A DNA stretch of 64,000 nt, from NCBI RefSeq assembly GCF_007273535.1, contig NZ_RIBP01000004.1, positions 2,642,001 through 2,706,000 on the forward strand, in the 5' to 3' direction. The notes under the pieces were generated by a model. That model ran no database searches, had not been told where the DNA came from, and saw only the letters and a list, made by a program, of their open reading frames with translations. This document shows positions 1 through 8,898 of the stretch, piece by piece (positions within the stretch are counted from its first letter, which is position 1; each line of letters starts with the position of its first letter). The translations under genes and the position numbers were made by a program. The DNA comes from Niallia circulans (GTDB lineage: Bacteria; Bacillota; Bacilli; Bacillales; Cytobacillaceae).

Positions 1-1
1 A

Positions 2-682
2 AAGGGTTACATTATTGGTGGTCTTGGAATTTTTGGAATCCCAACATACATTAGTCCTGATGGGCTTGGCATGGATTTATGGGGTGCATTAATTGCCATT
101 GTGGTAGCATTCATTGTTGCTTTCATCTTAACGTACTTGTTTGGAGGGATTGGCAAAGAAAAAGCAACAACTACTGATTCAGAAGTAAAATCTGCTTCAA
201 ATGAAGTTGCTGCAACAGCAGCAGTACAGCAAGAAGTTATCATTAGTCCATTAAATGGCGAAGTGAAAGCATTATCAGAAGTTGAGGATGCAGCATTTTC
301 AACAGGTGCATTAGGTCATGGCCTTGCAATTGAACCATCAGAAGGCAAACTTTATGCTCCAGTTTCTGGTACAGTATCAGCTTTATTCCCGACAAATCAC
401 GCAATTGGTATTACGACTGATTCTGGTGCAGATATATTAATTCACATTGGGATGGATACTGTGCAATTTGAAGGAAAATACTTTAAAGCATATACAGTCC
501 AAGGTGAATACGTGGAAAAAGGCCAGTTGCTTATTGAGTTTGACATTGAAGAAATTCGCAAAGCTGGTAAGCTGTTAACAACACCTGTAGTTGTCACAAA
601 CTATAAGGATTACAGCATGGAGTTAACGAATAAAAAACAAGTCACTACAGTAGATGAGCTGTTCAAATTAGATGTAAAATAA
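2..682 (+). CDS. bglP: PTS beta-glucoside transporter, C-terminal part (IIC end plus EIIA domain), cut by window edge
   Basis: The reading frame is open from the first bases of the window, so the start lies upstream. What is visible is the last part of the membrane IIC domain (hydrophobic stretch WGALIAIVVAFIVAFILTYL), a linker rich in A, E and V, and a complete EIIA domain of the glucose/beta-glucoside type. The EIIA carries the two conserved histidine motifs, NHAIGI and ILIHIGMDTV; in this family the second histidine receives phosphate from HPr. The protein would import and phosphorylate aryl-beta-glucosides or cellobiose-like sugars. The next gene encodes the matching 6-phospho-beta-glucosidase and a LicT antiterminator follows, which fits a bglP-bglH-licT type locus. 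The gene symbol rests on this context; the IIB domain and any RAT/terminator leader are outside the window. Confidence 0.9.
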   Translation, partial: KGYIIGGLGIFGIPTYISPDGLGMDLWGALIAIVVAFIVAFILTYLFGGIGKEKATTTDSEVKSASNEVAATAAVQQEVIISPLNGEVKALSEVEDAAFSTGALGHGLAIEPSEGKLYAPVSGTVSALFPTNHAIGITTDSGADILIHIGMDTVQFEGKYFKAYTVQGEYVEKGQLLIEFDIEEIRKAGKLLTTPVVVTNYKDYSMELTNKKQVTTVDELFKLDVK

Positions 683-692
683 TAGGTAGAGT

Positions 693-2173
<1,481 letters not shown>

Positions 2174-2188
2174 AAGAAAACACTTTTA

Positions 2189-2218
2189 GGAAAGCGAGTC
2201 AGTTGCTTTCCTTCTTTT
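2189..2218 (+). terminator. Possible weak terminator after GH1 gene
   Basis: GGAAAGC pairs with GCTTTCC across a 9-nt loop and is followed by a T-rich tract broken by a C. It lies between the glucosidase and the antiterminator gene, so it may separate the two or only attenuate readthrough. Confidence 0.4.
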
Positions 2219-2303
2219 GAATTTTCGAAAAATAATCCTTTTAGATTCGTATTTTCCATTATATTATAAGTAATAGAACGACAATAAACGAATAGGTGGT
2301 TAC

Positions 2304-3134
2304 ATGAAAATAGCCAAAGTATTTAATAATAATGTCATTAGTGTAATGGATGACAATCAGGAAGAGCTCATCATCATCGGAAAAGGTCTTGCATGGCAAA
2401 AAAAACCAGGCGATATTGTTGACGAAGAGAAAATCGAAAAGATTTTTGAGCTGAAAAACAAAGACATTTCACAGAAATTTAAAACCCTTCTATATGAAGT
2501 TCCCCTTGAATATATGGAAGTGACCGAAGAAATCATTAAGCTTGCAAAAAATAGACTTGGCAGAACCTTTACTGACAGCTTTTATATTTCTTTAACAGAT
2601 CATGTCCACTTTGCTGTGGAAAGAATTCAACAAGGACATATCATTAACAATGCTTTATTATGGGAGATTAAAAGATTTTACAAGGATGAGTTTTCAATCG
2701 GCAAAGAGGCATTGCGTTTGCTGAAGGAGAAGTTCGATGTCGATTTACCTGAGGATGAAGCGGGCTTCATTGCGATGCATATTGTTAATGCTGGTCTTAG
2801 TGAAGAGATGCCAGATGTTGCGAACATCACGAAGGTCATGCAAGATATTCTTAATATCGTTAAGTATCATTATAAAATGGAATTTGATGAAGAATCCTTG
2901 AATTATTTCCGGTTCCTCACACATTTAAAGTTTTTTGGTCAAAGATTATACAGTAAAACGTATTTGCAGGATGACGATCCATTTTTGTATGATGCCTTTA
3001 GACAAAAGCATCCAGGAAGCTTTGAATGTACAGAGAAAATCAGTGAATATATTGTGAAGCAATTCGACTATAGCATTACAAATAATGAAAAGCTGTATTT
3101 GGCAATCCATGTCCAACGGTTGGTCAGTAGATAA
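2304..3134 (+). CDS. licT: BglG/LicT-family transcriptional antiterminator
   Basis: A 276-aa antiterminator with an N-terminal CAT RNA-binding domain (about residues 1-55, KVFNNNVI...GKGLAW) and two PTS regulation domains (about 65-170 and 171-276). The regulatory histidines fall at H100, H159, H207 and H269, the positions known for B. subtilis LicT. In this family unphosphorylated sugar permease signals the dimer to bind a RAT RNA hairpin and prevent termination upstream of the beta-glucoside operon; HPr phosphorylation of PRD2 links it to catabolite control. The ATG follows an AGGTGG ribosome-binding site. It is probably cotranscribed with, and controls, the PTS-GH1 genes before it. The target leader is not in the window. 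Confidence 0.92.
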   Translation: MKIAKVFNNNVISVMDDNQEELIIIGKGLAWQKKPGDIVDEEKIEKIFELKNKDISQKFKTLLYEVPLEYMEVTEEIIKLAKNRLGRTFTDSFYISLTDHVHFAVERIQQGHIINNALLWEIKRFYKDEFSIGKEALRLLKEKFDVDLPEDEAGFIAMHIVNAGLSEEMPDVANITKVMQDILNIVKYHYKMEFDEESLNYFRFLTHLKFFGQRLYSKTYLQDDDPFLYDAFRQKHPGSFECTEKISEYIVKQFDYSITNNEKLYLAIHVQRLVSR

Positions 3135-3139
3135 TATAG

Positions 3140-3181
3140 ACACGCAAAGTAGGAAGGCGGAAGCCTTCCTACTTTGCGTGT
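3140..3181. terminator. Long bidirectional hairpin between licT and MFS gene
   Basis: An 18-19-bp perfect stem (left arm CACGCAAAGTAGGAAGGC, loop GGAA) lies between two convergent genes. The TAG stop codon of the minus-strand MFS gene is inside the right arm. It has no long U-tract on either side, so termination strength is uncertain. Confidence 0.7.
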
Positions 3182-4548
3182 TCAGCATTATTTGCATGAA
3201 AACGGAAATGATAGGTTAAGGTGATGAAAAGAACAAGAATACTAAGTACTGTATATATATTGCTGTAGCTAATTCCGTCTTGTGTCAGTAAAAGTGGATT
3301 CAAGTGGATGCTAAGGTCTTCTTTCTCAAGGGATGCACTCATCATCGTTGTAAACACTGCCCCAGAAATAAAATTAATCATCATCATTATCCCCATTCCG
3401 ACACCTACATCAGCCTTTGGCAACGTAACTGAAACAGTGTTTGCCATCGCAATCTGCATAAATGTTTGCCCAATACATGCAAATATAAGGATAAACATCG
3501 TTATATATGGTGAATATCCTGCAAAAACGGACAATAAGCTAAAGCCAATAAAGAAACCTAACAAAGCTAAAAAGGTAAGCGTACGATTCCCTTTCCTGTC
3601 TGCAAGTCTCCCGCCGCTTATTCCTAATAATGCTGCTGTTAATGCACTTGGGAACATGTATAAGCCACTTAAAAGCGGCGATAATCCATTCACCTCCTGC
3701 AGTAATAGCGGCGTCAAATAGGGAATTCCAAAGCCTATTCCTGAACAGATACCAGAGATGGCAATTCCGAATGAAAACTGTTTATTTTTAAACAAAGAAA
3801 TTGGAATAAATGGATTTTTTCCTTTCTTTATCCTCCAAATGAATAAAACAAAGCTTAAAGCAAATAAAGCAGCATAGCTTAAAGTACTTTGTGTGATTGC
3901 CAATAAAAGGGAAGCAAGGGCGACAGCCAAACATGCCGCTCCAAGTATATCCGTTTTCCCGTTTACCTGCTGTTTTTGCTCATTTAAATATTTGCGAAAA
4001 AACGGCAAAGTAATAAGAGAGAGCAGGGAAATAACAAAAAGATAATGCCAGTTAAAGACGCTTGTGACAACTCCAGCCACGATTGGGCCAATTGCTGTTC
4101 CTAGGGCCATTCCTGCAGATGTTAAACCTAAAACACGTCCTCTTGTTTCCTTAGGGAAGAAGCGGGCAGGAATGATCATTGCAACAGTCGGCATAACAGA
4201 TGCTCCTGCTGCCTGCAAACATCTGCCTGCAAGCAGCAGGGAAAAGCTGTTCGCAGCAAATCCCAAGACACTTCCAGCAGCAAAGGTGGATAAGCCGATA
4301 GTCAGCAAGGTTTTTAGCATATACTTATCGGCTAGCTTCCCATAGAGAACAGATCCAATCGCATAAATGATAATATAAGCAGTTATGATCCAGCCCGCTT
4401 CTGTTGGTAACAGGTTGAATTCCTTTGTGATAGAAGGGACTGCCATATTGAACATAGTTGAATTCATCACACTTATTACTAGAGCAAAAGTTAGCACTGC
4501 CACTAAACGGTCGTTGCTTTTTTTCTTTGTTTTTAAATTGCCAGCCAT
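3169..4548 (-). CDS. MFS exporter of the DHA2 (14-TM) drug:H+ antiporter family
   Basis: A 459-aa integral membrane protein with the pattern of DHA2 exporters such as Tet(L): first helix VISVMNSTMFNMAVPSI, motif A-like YGKLADKYMLK, and the family motif C-like stretch ALGTAIGPIVAGVV. About 12-14 helices are predicted by eye. It is the last gene of qdoR-qdoI-MFS on the minus strand, 29 nt after qdoI, with GGAGA before the ATG. The context suggests export of flavonoids or of their phenolic cleavage products; in B. subtilis the related regulators LmrA/QdoR control both a multidrug exporter (LmrB) and the quercetinase. The substrate is an inference. Confidence 0.85.
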   Translation of the reverse strand: MAGNLKTKKKSNDRLVAVLTFALVISVMNSTMFNMAVPSITKEFNLLPTEAGWIITAYIIIYAIGSVLYGKLADKYMLKTLLTIGLSTFAAGSVLGFAANSFSLLLAGRCLQAAGASVMPTVAMIIPARFFPKETRGRVLGLTSAGMALGTAIGPIVAGVVTSVFNWHYLFVISLLSLITLPFFRKYLNEQKQQVNGKTDILGAACLAVALASLLLAITQSTLSYAALFALSFVLFIWRIKKGKNPFIPISLFKNKQFSFGIAISGICSGIGFGIPYLTPLLLQEVNGLSPLLSGLYMFPSALTAALLGISGGRLADRKGNRTLTFLALLGFFIGFSLLSVFAGYSPYITMFILIFACIGQTFMQIAMANTVSVTLPKADVGVGMGIMMMINFISGAVFTTMMSASLEKEDLSIHLNPLLLTQDGISYSNIYTVLSILVLFITLTYHFRFHANNAEHAK

Positions 4549-4577
4549 TGTCTTCTCCTTTATAAACTTATAGCTTG

Positions 4578-5588
4578 CTAGTTTTTGCCCACAACCTTTA
4601 AATCTAACATCTCCAAGTTTTCGATAATCCTGTCAAAACGTAAGGGCATCGGTTGACTTGGGAACATATAATGCGGATAAGGATCACCTAGAATGCGGAA
4701 GAAGGGTTCAAATAAGCCAGATGCAAGCAGACCAACCATCTTCGTATAGTGGGAGTCAAGGCGATAGGAATGAACGGTGCCTGCAGGGACATGCAGAAAA
4801 TCTCCAGGATGCATGTCGATTTCTTCGCCCATTGCCCACATCGTCATATTGCCTTCGAGACAGAAAAAGGTCTCTGTATGCTGTTCATGATAATGTTCAA
4901 CTATTCTGTCACCTTTAGGTCCATCTGAAGCTACGATGATAAACTGGCCTTCTGTATTTTTTTGTGATGCGATAATACGGTGAAGCTGGTCACCTGTCAA
5001 TAAACGGTCACCTTCACCTGAGAGGATAACATAAGGGCTAAGTGTATCTGGCAGCCTCGTTTTATTTGGCATTATCCGTTCAGCAACCGGTTTTGGCGTG
5101 CTTAATTGGAAGTCTGTGTTTGCTTCAGCTTCTGCCAGCGAGTCAGCAGAAATGACTTCACTAACATTTGGAGGATATTCAGCATGTGAATAGGGATTAC
5201 CGATGGTGCGATAAAGGTTTGTCGCGTCACCATTTGAAGTATAAGAGATAAATCTCGTTCTGTGGGCAAGCATTTTGTAGCTATGTACCGTTTTGGCAGG
5301 AATATGGGCATAGTCGCCTTCTATAAGCAAGTAGCTCTCATCACCAAGTGAAACTTCCAATTTTCCACTAAGAACTAAAATTCCTTCATGTGTTTTTTCA
5401 TGAAGATGGGAAGGAAATGAATCGTCTTTTCCGCCTGTAATCAGCACCATCCCGAAAATATTATCTGTGCTTTGTGCATTAGCCATAATTGTTGCTACTT
5501 GTCTGCCGAACAGATGGTGTTCTCCATCGCCGCTTCGCAGTAAATAGGGTGTCTTTTCCGTTGGTAGGTAGTCTTTAAACGTATTCAT
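4578..5588 (-). CDS. qdoI: Quercetin 2,3-dioxygenase (bicupin)
   Basis: A 336-aa protein nearly the length of B. subtilis QdoI (YxaG) and similar to it through its whole length as recalled. It opens the heterocyclic ring of quercetin with O2, releasing CO and a depside. It is a tandem cupin: the first metal site is H61, H63, E68 and H102 (FPSHLHEKTHEGI and KTVHSY), and the second is formed by VEHYHEQHTETFFCLEG plus GTVHSY. Both sites have full 3-His/1-Glu sets. It has no signal peptide and should act in the cytoplasm. The gene follows qdoR by 70 nt; the QdoR-type operator lies in this gap. The DNA-level start is ATG with a GGAGCG site. Confidence 0.95.
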   Translation of the reverse strand: MNTFKDYLPTEKTPYLLRSGDGEHHLFGRQVATIMANAQSTDNIFGMVLITGGKDDSFPSHLHEKTHEGILVLSGKLEVSLGDESYLLIEGDYAHIPAKTVHSYKMLAHRTRFISYTSNGDATNLYRTIGNPYSHAEYPPNVSEVISADSLAEAEANTDFQLSTPKPVAERIMPNKTRLPDTLSPYVILSGEGDRLLTGDQLHRIIASQKNTEGQFIIVASDGPKGDRIVEHYHEQHTETFFCLEGNMTMWAMGEEIDMHPGDFLHVPAGTVHSYRLDSHYTKMVGLLASGLFEPFFRILGDPYPHYMFPSQPMPLRFDRIIENLEMLDLKVVGKN

Positions 5589-5613
5589 TTTTTTATCGCT
5601 CCTTCACATTAAC

Positions 5614-5637
5614 TAGACCGGTCTGTCTAATTATAAT
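5614..5637. promoter_or_regulatory. QdoR/LmrA-type operator upstream of qdoI
   Basis: TAGACCGGTCTGTCTA followed by ATTATAAT matches, on the minus strand, the remembered LmrA/QdoR box of B. subtilis (AWTATATAGAYYGGTCTA-like). It contains the palindrome AGACCGGTCT. Lying between qdoR and qdoI, it would allow the TetR protein to repress qdoI and the exporter until a flavonoid binds. Confidence 0.75.
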
Positions 5638-5658
5638 AATACAAAGGGATAAAAAATG

Positions 5659-6234
5659 CTACCCCTTAGATGTTAAAATTTGTGGAATTGTTTCCATAAC
5701 CGCGATAAGTGGGGCTTTATCCTTACGAGTTATGGACTGCATAATTCCGCCGCCAATCATAGAATTAATAAGCATCCCCATTTTTAATGCATGCTCTTTT
5801 TGCTCTCCATTTTGGATTAATTTATCAGCGATAATTTTCTCCCATTTTGAAAATGCTTCCATACAAGCAAGGCGTAATGGTTCACTGATAAGTGCAGTTT
5901 CGCTTGCAAGCAAGCCGACAGGAATTCCTTCAATGCTTTCAGGGGAATCAAACTGGCTTGATGTATCCTTTATAAATGCTTGAATTGCTTCAACAGGGTT
6001 CGCTATTTCCTCCATTATTGCAAGCAGCTTTCTTTCAATAAAGCTGCTTGTATAATGGACAGCCTCAATTGCGAGAAGCTCTTTGCCTTGCGGGAAATGA
6101 TGATAAATTGAGCCTTTTGGCAATCCGCTTTCACTTATAATTTGGTTCATACCTGTTGCATGATAGCCCTGCAGCTGAAAAAGACGTGAAGCTGTTTGCA
6201 GTATTTTGTCACGAGAATTCAATTTAGTATCCAT
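5659..6234 (-). CDS. qdoR: TetR-family repressor, QdoR/LmrA type
   Basis: A 191-aa TetR regulator whose helix-turn-helix (SRDKILQTASRLFQLQGYHATGMNQ..., about residues 7-55) and C-terminal half (AIQAFIKDTSSQF...EGIPVGLLASET...SEPLR) resemble B. subtilis LmrA and QdoR. These repressors release their operators on binding flavonoids such as quercetin and fisetin. A TTG codon lies seven codons upstream, but the GAAAGGA site is placed for the ATG used here. The gene leads a minus-strand group with qdoI and an MFS exporter. A second possible operator over its own promoter was not found with confidence. Confidence 0.9.
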   Translation of the reverse strand: MDTKLNSRDKILQTASRLFQLQGYHATGMNQIISESGLPKGSIYHHFPQGKELLAIEAVHYTSSFIERKLLAIMEEIANPVEAIQAFIKDTSSQFDSPESIEGIPVGLLASETALISEPLRLACMEAFSKWEKIIADKLIQNGEQKEHALKMGMLINSMIGGGIMQSITRKDKAPLIAVMETIPQILTSKG

Positions 6235-6353
6235 TGTAAGTTTCCTTTCCTTCAAATGTGAGGATAGTCCTACTTTACTATAGAAAATAGAAAGAATATT
6301 GTCAAAGAACTGTTATTGCTTTTTGAAAATATTCTTAATAGCTTTTTAGAAAA

Positions 6354-7367
6354 TCATTTCTTCATATCTTTTTTTTCAAGCAGTCCTTTGCGGTAATCAG
6401 CTGGAGTACATTTGTAATATTCTTTAAACTTTTTATAAAAATGATTAAAATTAGTATAGCCAGTTTCATCTGCAATTCGGTTTATCTTCATTTGTGTATT
6501 TTCAAGAAGCAGCTTTGCCTGCCTGAGGCGAAGCTCTTGCACCATTTCACTAAAGGTCTTGCCAATATTCTCTTTAAGCAGCCTGCTTAAGTAATTTGGG
6601 TGAAAATGAAATTTGGTGGCAACCTCTTTTAAGCTTGTTGTTAAATAATGCTCTTCAATATACTGAAGGATTTCTAAGATTACTAGATTCCAGCTCTCAT
6701 CCTTAGCAACCACCTGACTTTGTTGTTTTGATATTCTCATAAGCTCTGTAAATAGGAGAACAATATTACAGCTTATCACTTCCTGGGTGGCTAAATCAGG
6801 TTTATAAAACTCACATAACCCTTCATTGATATACTGCCGGACTTTTTTATTTCCAGAAGACGGAAAGTAAAGATACCGGCCCTTCATTTTTGGCTTGTAA
6901 ATGGTGTCAATAACGAACTTCGCTATTAAATCATTTTCTGTTAAACGGGCGAGAATGTCGTGATTAAAGTAAGTTTTTCGTAGGAGGATGTTAATAATAA
7001 TGGTGTCCTTTTCTGCCTTTTTTATTGTATGCATCACATCTGTATCTAAAATGGTTAAGTCACCCTCCTGCATTTCAACTGTCTCCCCATCTATCCACTG
7101 TGTAAAGCTGCCAAAATAAGCATAGCTGATTTCTAAAAAATCATGTTTATGTACTTCAATGTCTACATAACGAGGATGCTTCATAAAGGTTATTTTCTCT
7201 TGTTTTTTCATTAACAAGTCGGCTGACAGGACATCCACGCCTGTTACTGGTGAGATCCGATTGATAGTCGATAATATTTCCTTCAGGTTTACTAAACCTG
7301 ATGACAGAGCTGCTGCTTCAATCTCATTATCTGCAAGCAGCTTTTTTTTCAAGTCCTTTACCAACAT
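6354..7367 (-). CDS. AraC-family regulator divergent from a GPH symporter/rhamnosidase operon
   Basis: A 337-aa regulator: about 65 N-terminal residues of unknown role, a cupin-like sensory domain (about 66-165, EVHKHDFLEISYAYFG and IDGETVEMQEGDLTILDTDVMH), and a C-terminal double helix-turn-helix (about 230-335, ending YTNFNHFYKKFKEYYKCTPADYRKG). It is transcribed away from the GPH transporter and GH78 rhamnosidase, so it most likely activates them in response to the imported glycoside. It is paralogous along its length to the AraC gene at 21977-22963, which stands before another GPH-GH78 pair. GTGAGG precedes the ATG. Confidence 0.9.
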   Translation of the reverse strand: MLVKDLKKKLLADNEIEAAALSSGLVNLKEILSTINRISPVTGVDVLSADLLMKKQEKITFMKHPRYVDIEVHKHDFLEISYAYFGSFTQWIDGETVEMQEGDLTILDTDVMHTIKKAEKDTIIINILLRKTYFNHDILARLTENDLIAKFVIDTIYKPKMKGRYLYFPSSGNKKVRQYINEGLCEFYKPDLATQEVISCNIVLLFTELMRISKQQSQVVAKDESWNLVILEILQYIEEHYLTTSLKEVATKFHFHPNYLSRLLKENIGKTFSEMVQELRLRQAKLLLENTQMKINRIADETGYTNFNHFYKKFKEYYKCTPADYRKGLLEKKDMKK

Positions 7368-7412
7368 AGCCTCACCATACCTTATCTCTAATAGGTTACT
7401 AATTGTTATAAA

Positions 7413-7450
7413 ATAACCGTTGATTTGACATAAAAATATAACAGTTATTT
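7413..7450. promoter_or_regulatory. Direct repeats in the divergent araC-GPH intergenic region, candidate AraC site with TTGACA -35
   Basis: ATAACCGTTGATTT (7413) and ATAACAGTTATTT (7438) are near-identical direct repeats 25 bp apart, the arrangement AraC-family proteins often bind. A perfect TTGACA (7425-7430) lies between them. A similar AAACCGTTTATT occurs upstream of the paralogous GPH gene at 23005. Confidence 0.45.
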
Positions 7451-7518
7451 ATATAAAATGATTATGACACCGCTTACAACTATTAAGCAAGCGTTTTATT
7501 TAATAGTCAGTCTTTTTT

Positions 7519-7532
7519 TGTGAACGGTTTAA
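7519..7532. promoter_or_regulatory. cre-like site upstream of GPH symporter gene
   Basis: TGTGAACGGTTTAA matches the cre consensus TGWNANCGNTNWCA with one mismatch (A for the final C). It also contains AAACCGTT on the minus strand, the core shared with the candidate AraC sites, so the two readings compete. Confidence 0.4.
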
Positions 7533-7557
7533 TGATAAGGGAAAAGGAGTTGGGAAA

Positions 7558-8898
7558 ATGGCGAACAAGGAGCAACCTAGCATTTTACTCAGAGAGAAGC
7601 TGGCTTTTGGAGCAGGTGCATTTGGTAAAGACTTTGTTTATATTTTTGTTTCCATGTATTTATTGTACTTTTATACAGATGTATTAGGTATCTCTGCTGC
7701 AACAGCAGGATCTATTCTGTTAATCGTGCGGTTTATTGACGCAGCATTTGATTTGCCATTCGGCTTTATGGTTGACAAAACGAATTCTAAATGGGGAAAG
7801 CTGCGTCCCTACTTGCTTTTTGGAGCTGTTCCATATGGAGTGACAGCGGCATTTTTATTTTTTGCACCAGAGATAGGAGAAGGAGGAAAGGTTTTTTACG
7901 CTTTCAGTCTTTATTTCCTTATCAGTATTCTTTACAGTGTTGTCAGTATCCCGCATGCCGCCCTGAACACAGTTATGACGGAAAATCCGGAAGAAAGGGC
8001 TCATTTAACGAAGTATCTGATGCTATTTTCCGGACTTGCCGCAGCACTTGCGGGCAGTATAACAGTTCCTGTTGTTGGTATGTTTCCTTCTGAAAGATTA
8101 GGATATTTCTTTATGGGAGCTGTTACTGGTGTTATTGCAATCCTGTTACTGTTCTTGTGTTTTAAAGGAACAAAAGAGCAAGTAACAGCACTGGAAGCTA
8201 ATGAAAAAATCCCCTTTAAGCTTGCCTGGAAAACTGTGCTCACAAACAAACCGTTTATCATTCTTTCTGCGTCCTTTTTAATGATGCAAATAAGTCTTGG
8301 AATTCGTGGTGCGGCTGGCATTTACTATTTTATTTACAATGTTGGCAATGCAAATCTTTTTAGTGCCGTCTCAGCAGCAGGCGGGATAGCCGGATTGATA
8401 ATCACCTTCATCCTGCCGGCAATTGTCCGCCGCATCGGGATGAAAAAGTTTTATATTGCAGCTGGCCTGCTAACGCTCCTTAACTTTTTGTCCATCTATG
8501 TCGCACCAGTCCATATAATTCCGCTTGTATTAGGCTTGAATATTGCAGCTGCTGCGTTAACTTCTGTTGCTTTATTTGCTGCATGGGGTTCACTTCCGGA
8601 TGCGATCGAATTCTCGCTAAACAAAAATGGTTTGCACATTGAAGGCGTGTATTACGCATTATATAACTTTATCCAAAAGGTAGGCTCGTCGATTGCAGGC
8701 GGTCTTGCCGGATTTGTGCTAGCTGCATTTGGTTACAAGTCAGGCATGACACCAACAGCTAGAAGCTTAGAAGGAATTCTCGTTACAGCTGCGATTATTC
8801 CAGCAGTATGTGCCTTATTGTTTACGATATTCATGTTTTTTTATCGCACAAAAGACATAAAAAAAGAATCAGTGGAAAAGGGTGTTATCAATGGATAA
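7558..8898 (+). CDS. GPH-family glycoside/pentoside/hexuronide symporter (MFS)
   Basis: A 446-aa transporter of the MelB/GPH type with about 12 membrane helices. Family hallmarks are LAFGAGAFGKDFVY at the start, FYTDVLGIS, the RFIDAAFDLPFGFMVDKTNSKWGKLRPY cation/sugar-site region, and the acidic PDAIEF segment late in the protein. It would import a small glycoside with Na+ or H+ without phosphorylating it. The next gene, overlapping by 8 nt, is a cytoplasmic alpha-L-rhamnosidase, so the substrate is probably a rhamnosyl oligosaccharide or glycoside such as rutinose or a rhamnogalacturonan fragment. AAAGGAG precedes the ATG. Confidence 0.9.
   Translation: MANKEQPSILLREKLAFGAGAFGKDFVYIFVSMYLLYFYTDVLGISAATAGSILLIVRFIDAAFDLPFGFMVDKTNSKWGKLRPYLLFGAVPYGVTAAFLFFAPEIGEGGKVFYAFSLYFLISILYSVVSIPHAALNTVMTENPEERAHLTKYLMLFSGLAAALAGSITVPVVGMFPSERLGYFFMGAVTGVIAILLLFLCFKGTKEQVTALEANEKIPFKLAWKTVLTNKPFIILSASFLMMQISLGIRGAAGIYYFIYNVGNANLFSAVSAAGGIAGLIITFILPAIVRRIGMKKFYIAAGLLTLLNFLSIYVAPVHIIPLVLGLNIAAAALTSVALFAAWGSLPDAIEFSLNKNGLHIEGVYYALYNFIQKVGSSIAGGLAGFVLAAFGYKSGMTPTARSLEGILVTAAIIPAVCALLFTIFMFFYRTKDIKKESVEKGVING

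Noticed and set aside
3308..3721. 137-codon frame opposite the MFS gene
   Set aside because: Antisense shadow of a membrane protein gene with no ribosome-binding site; similar shadows lie opposite the BASS gene (43502-43963) and the fumarase gene (38123-38527).
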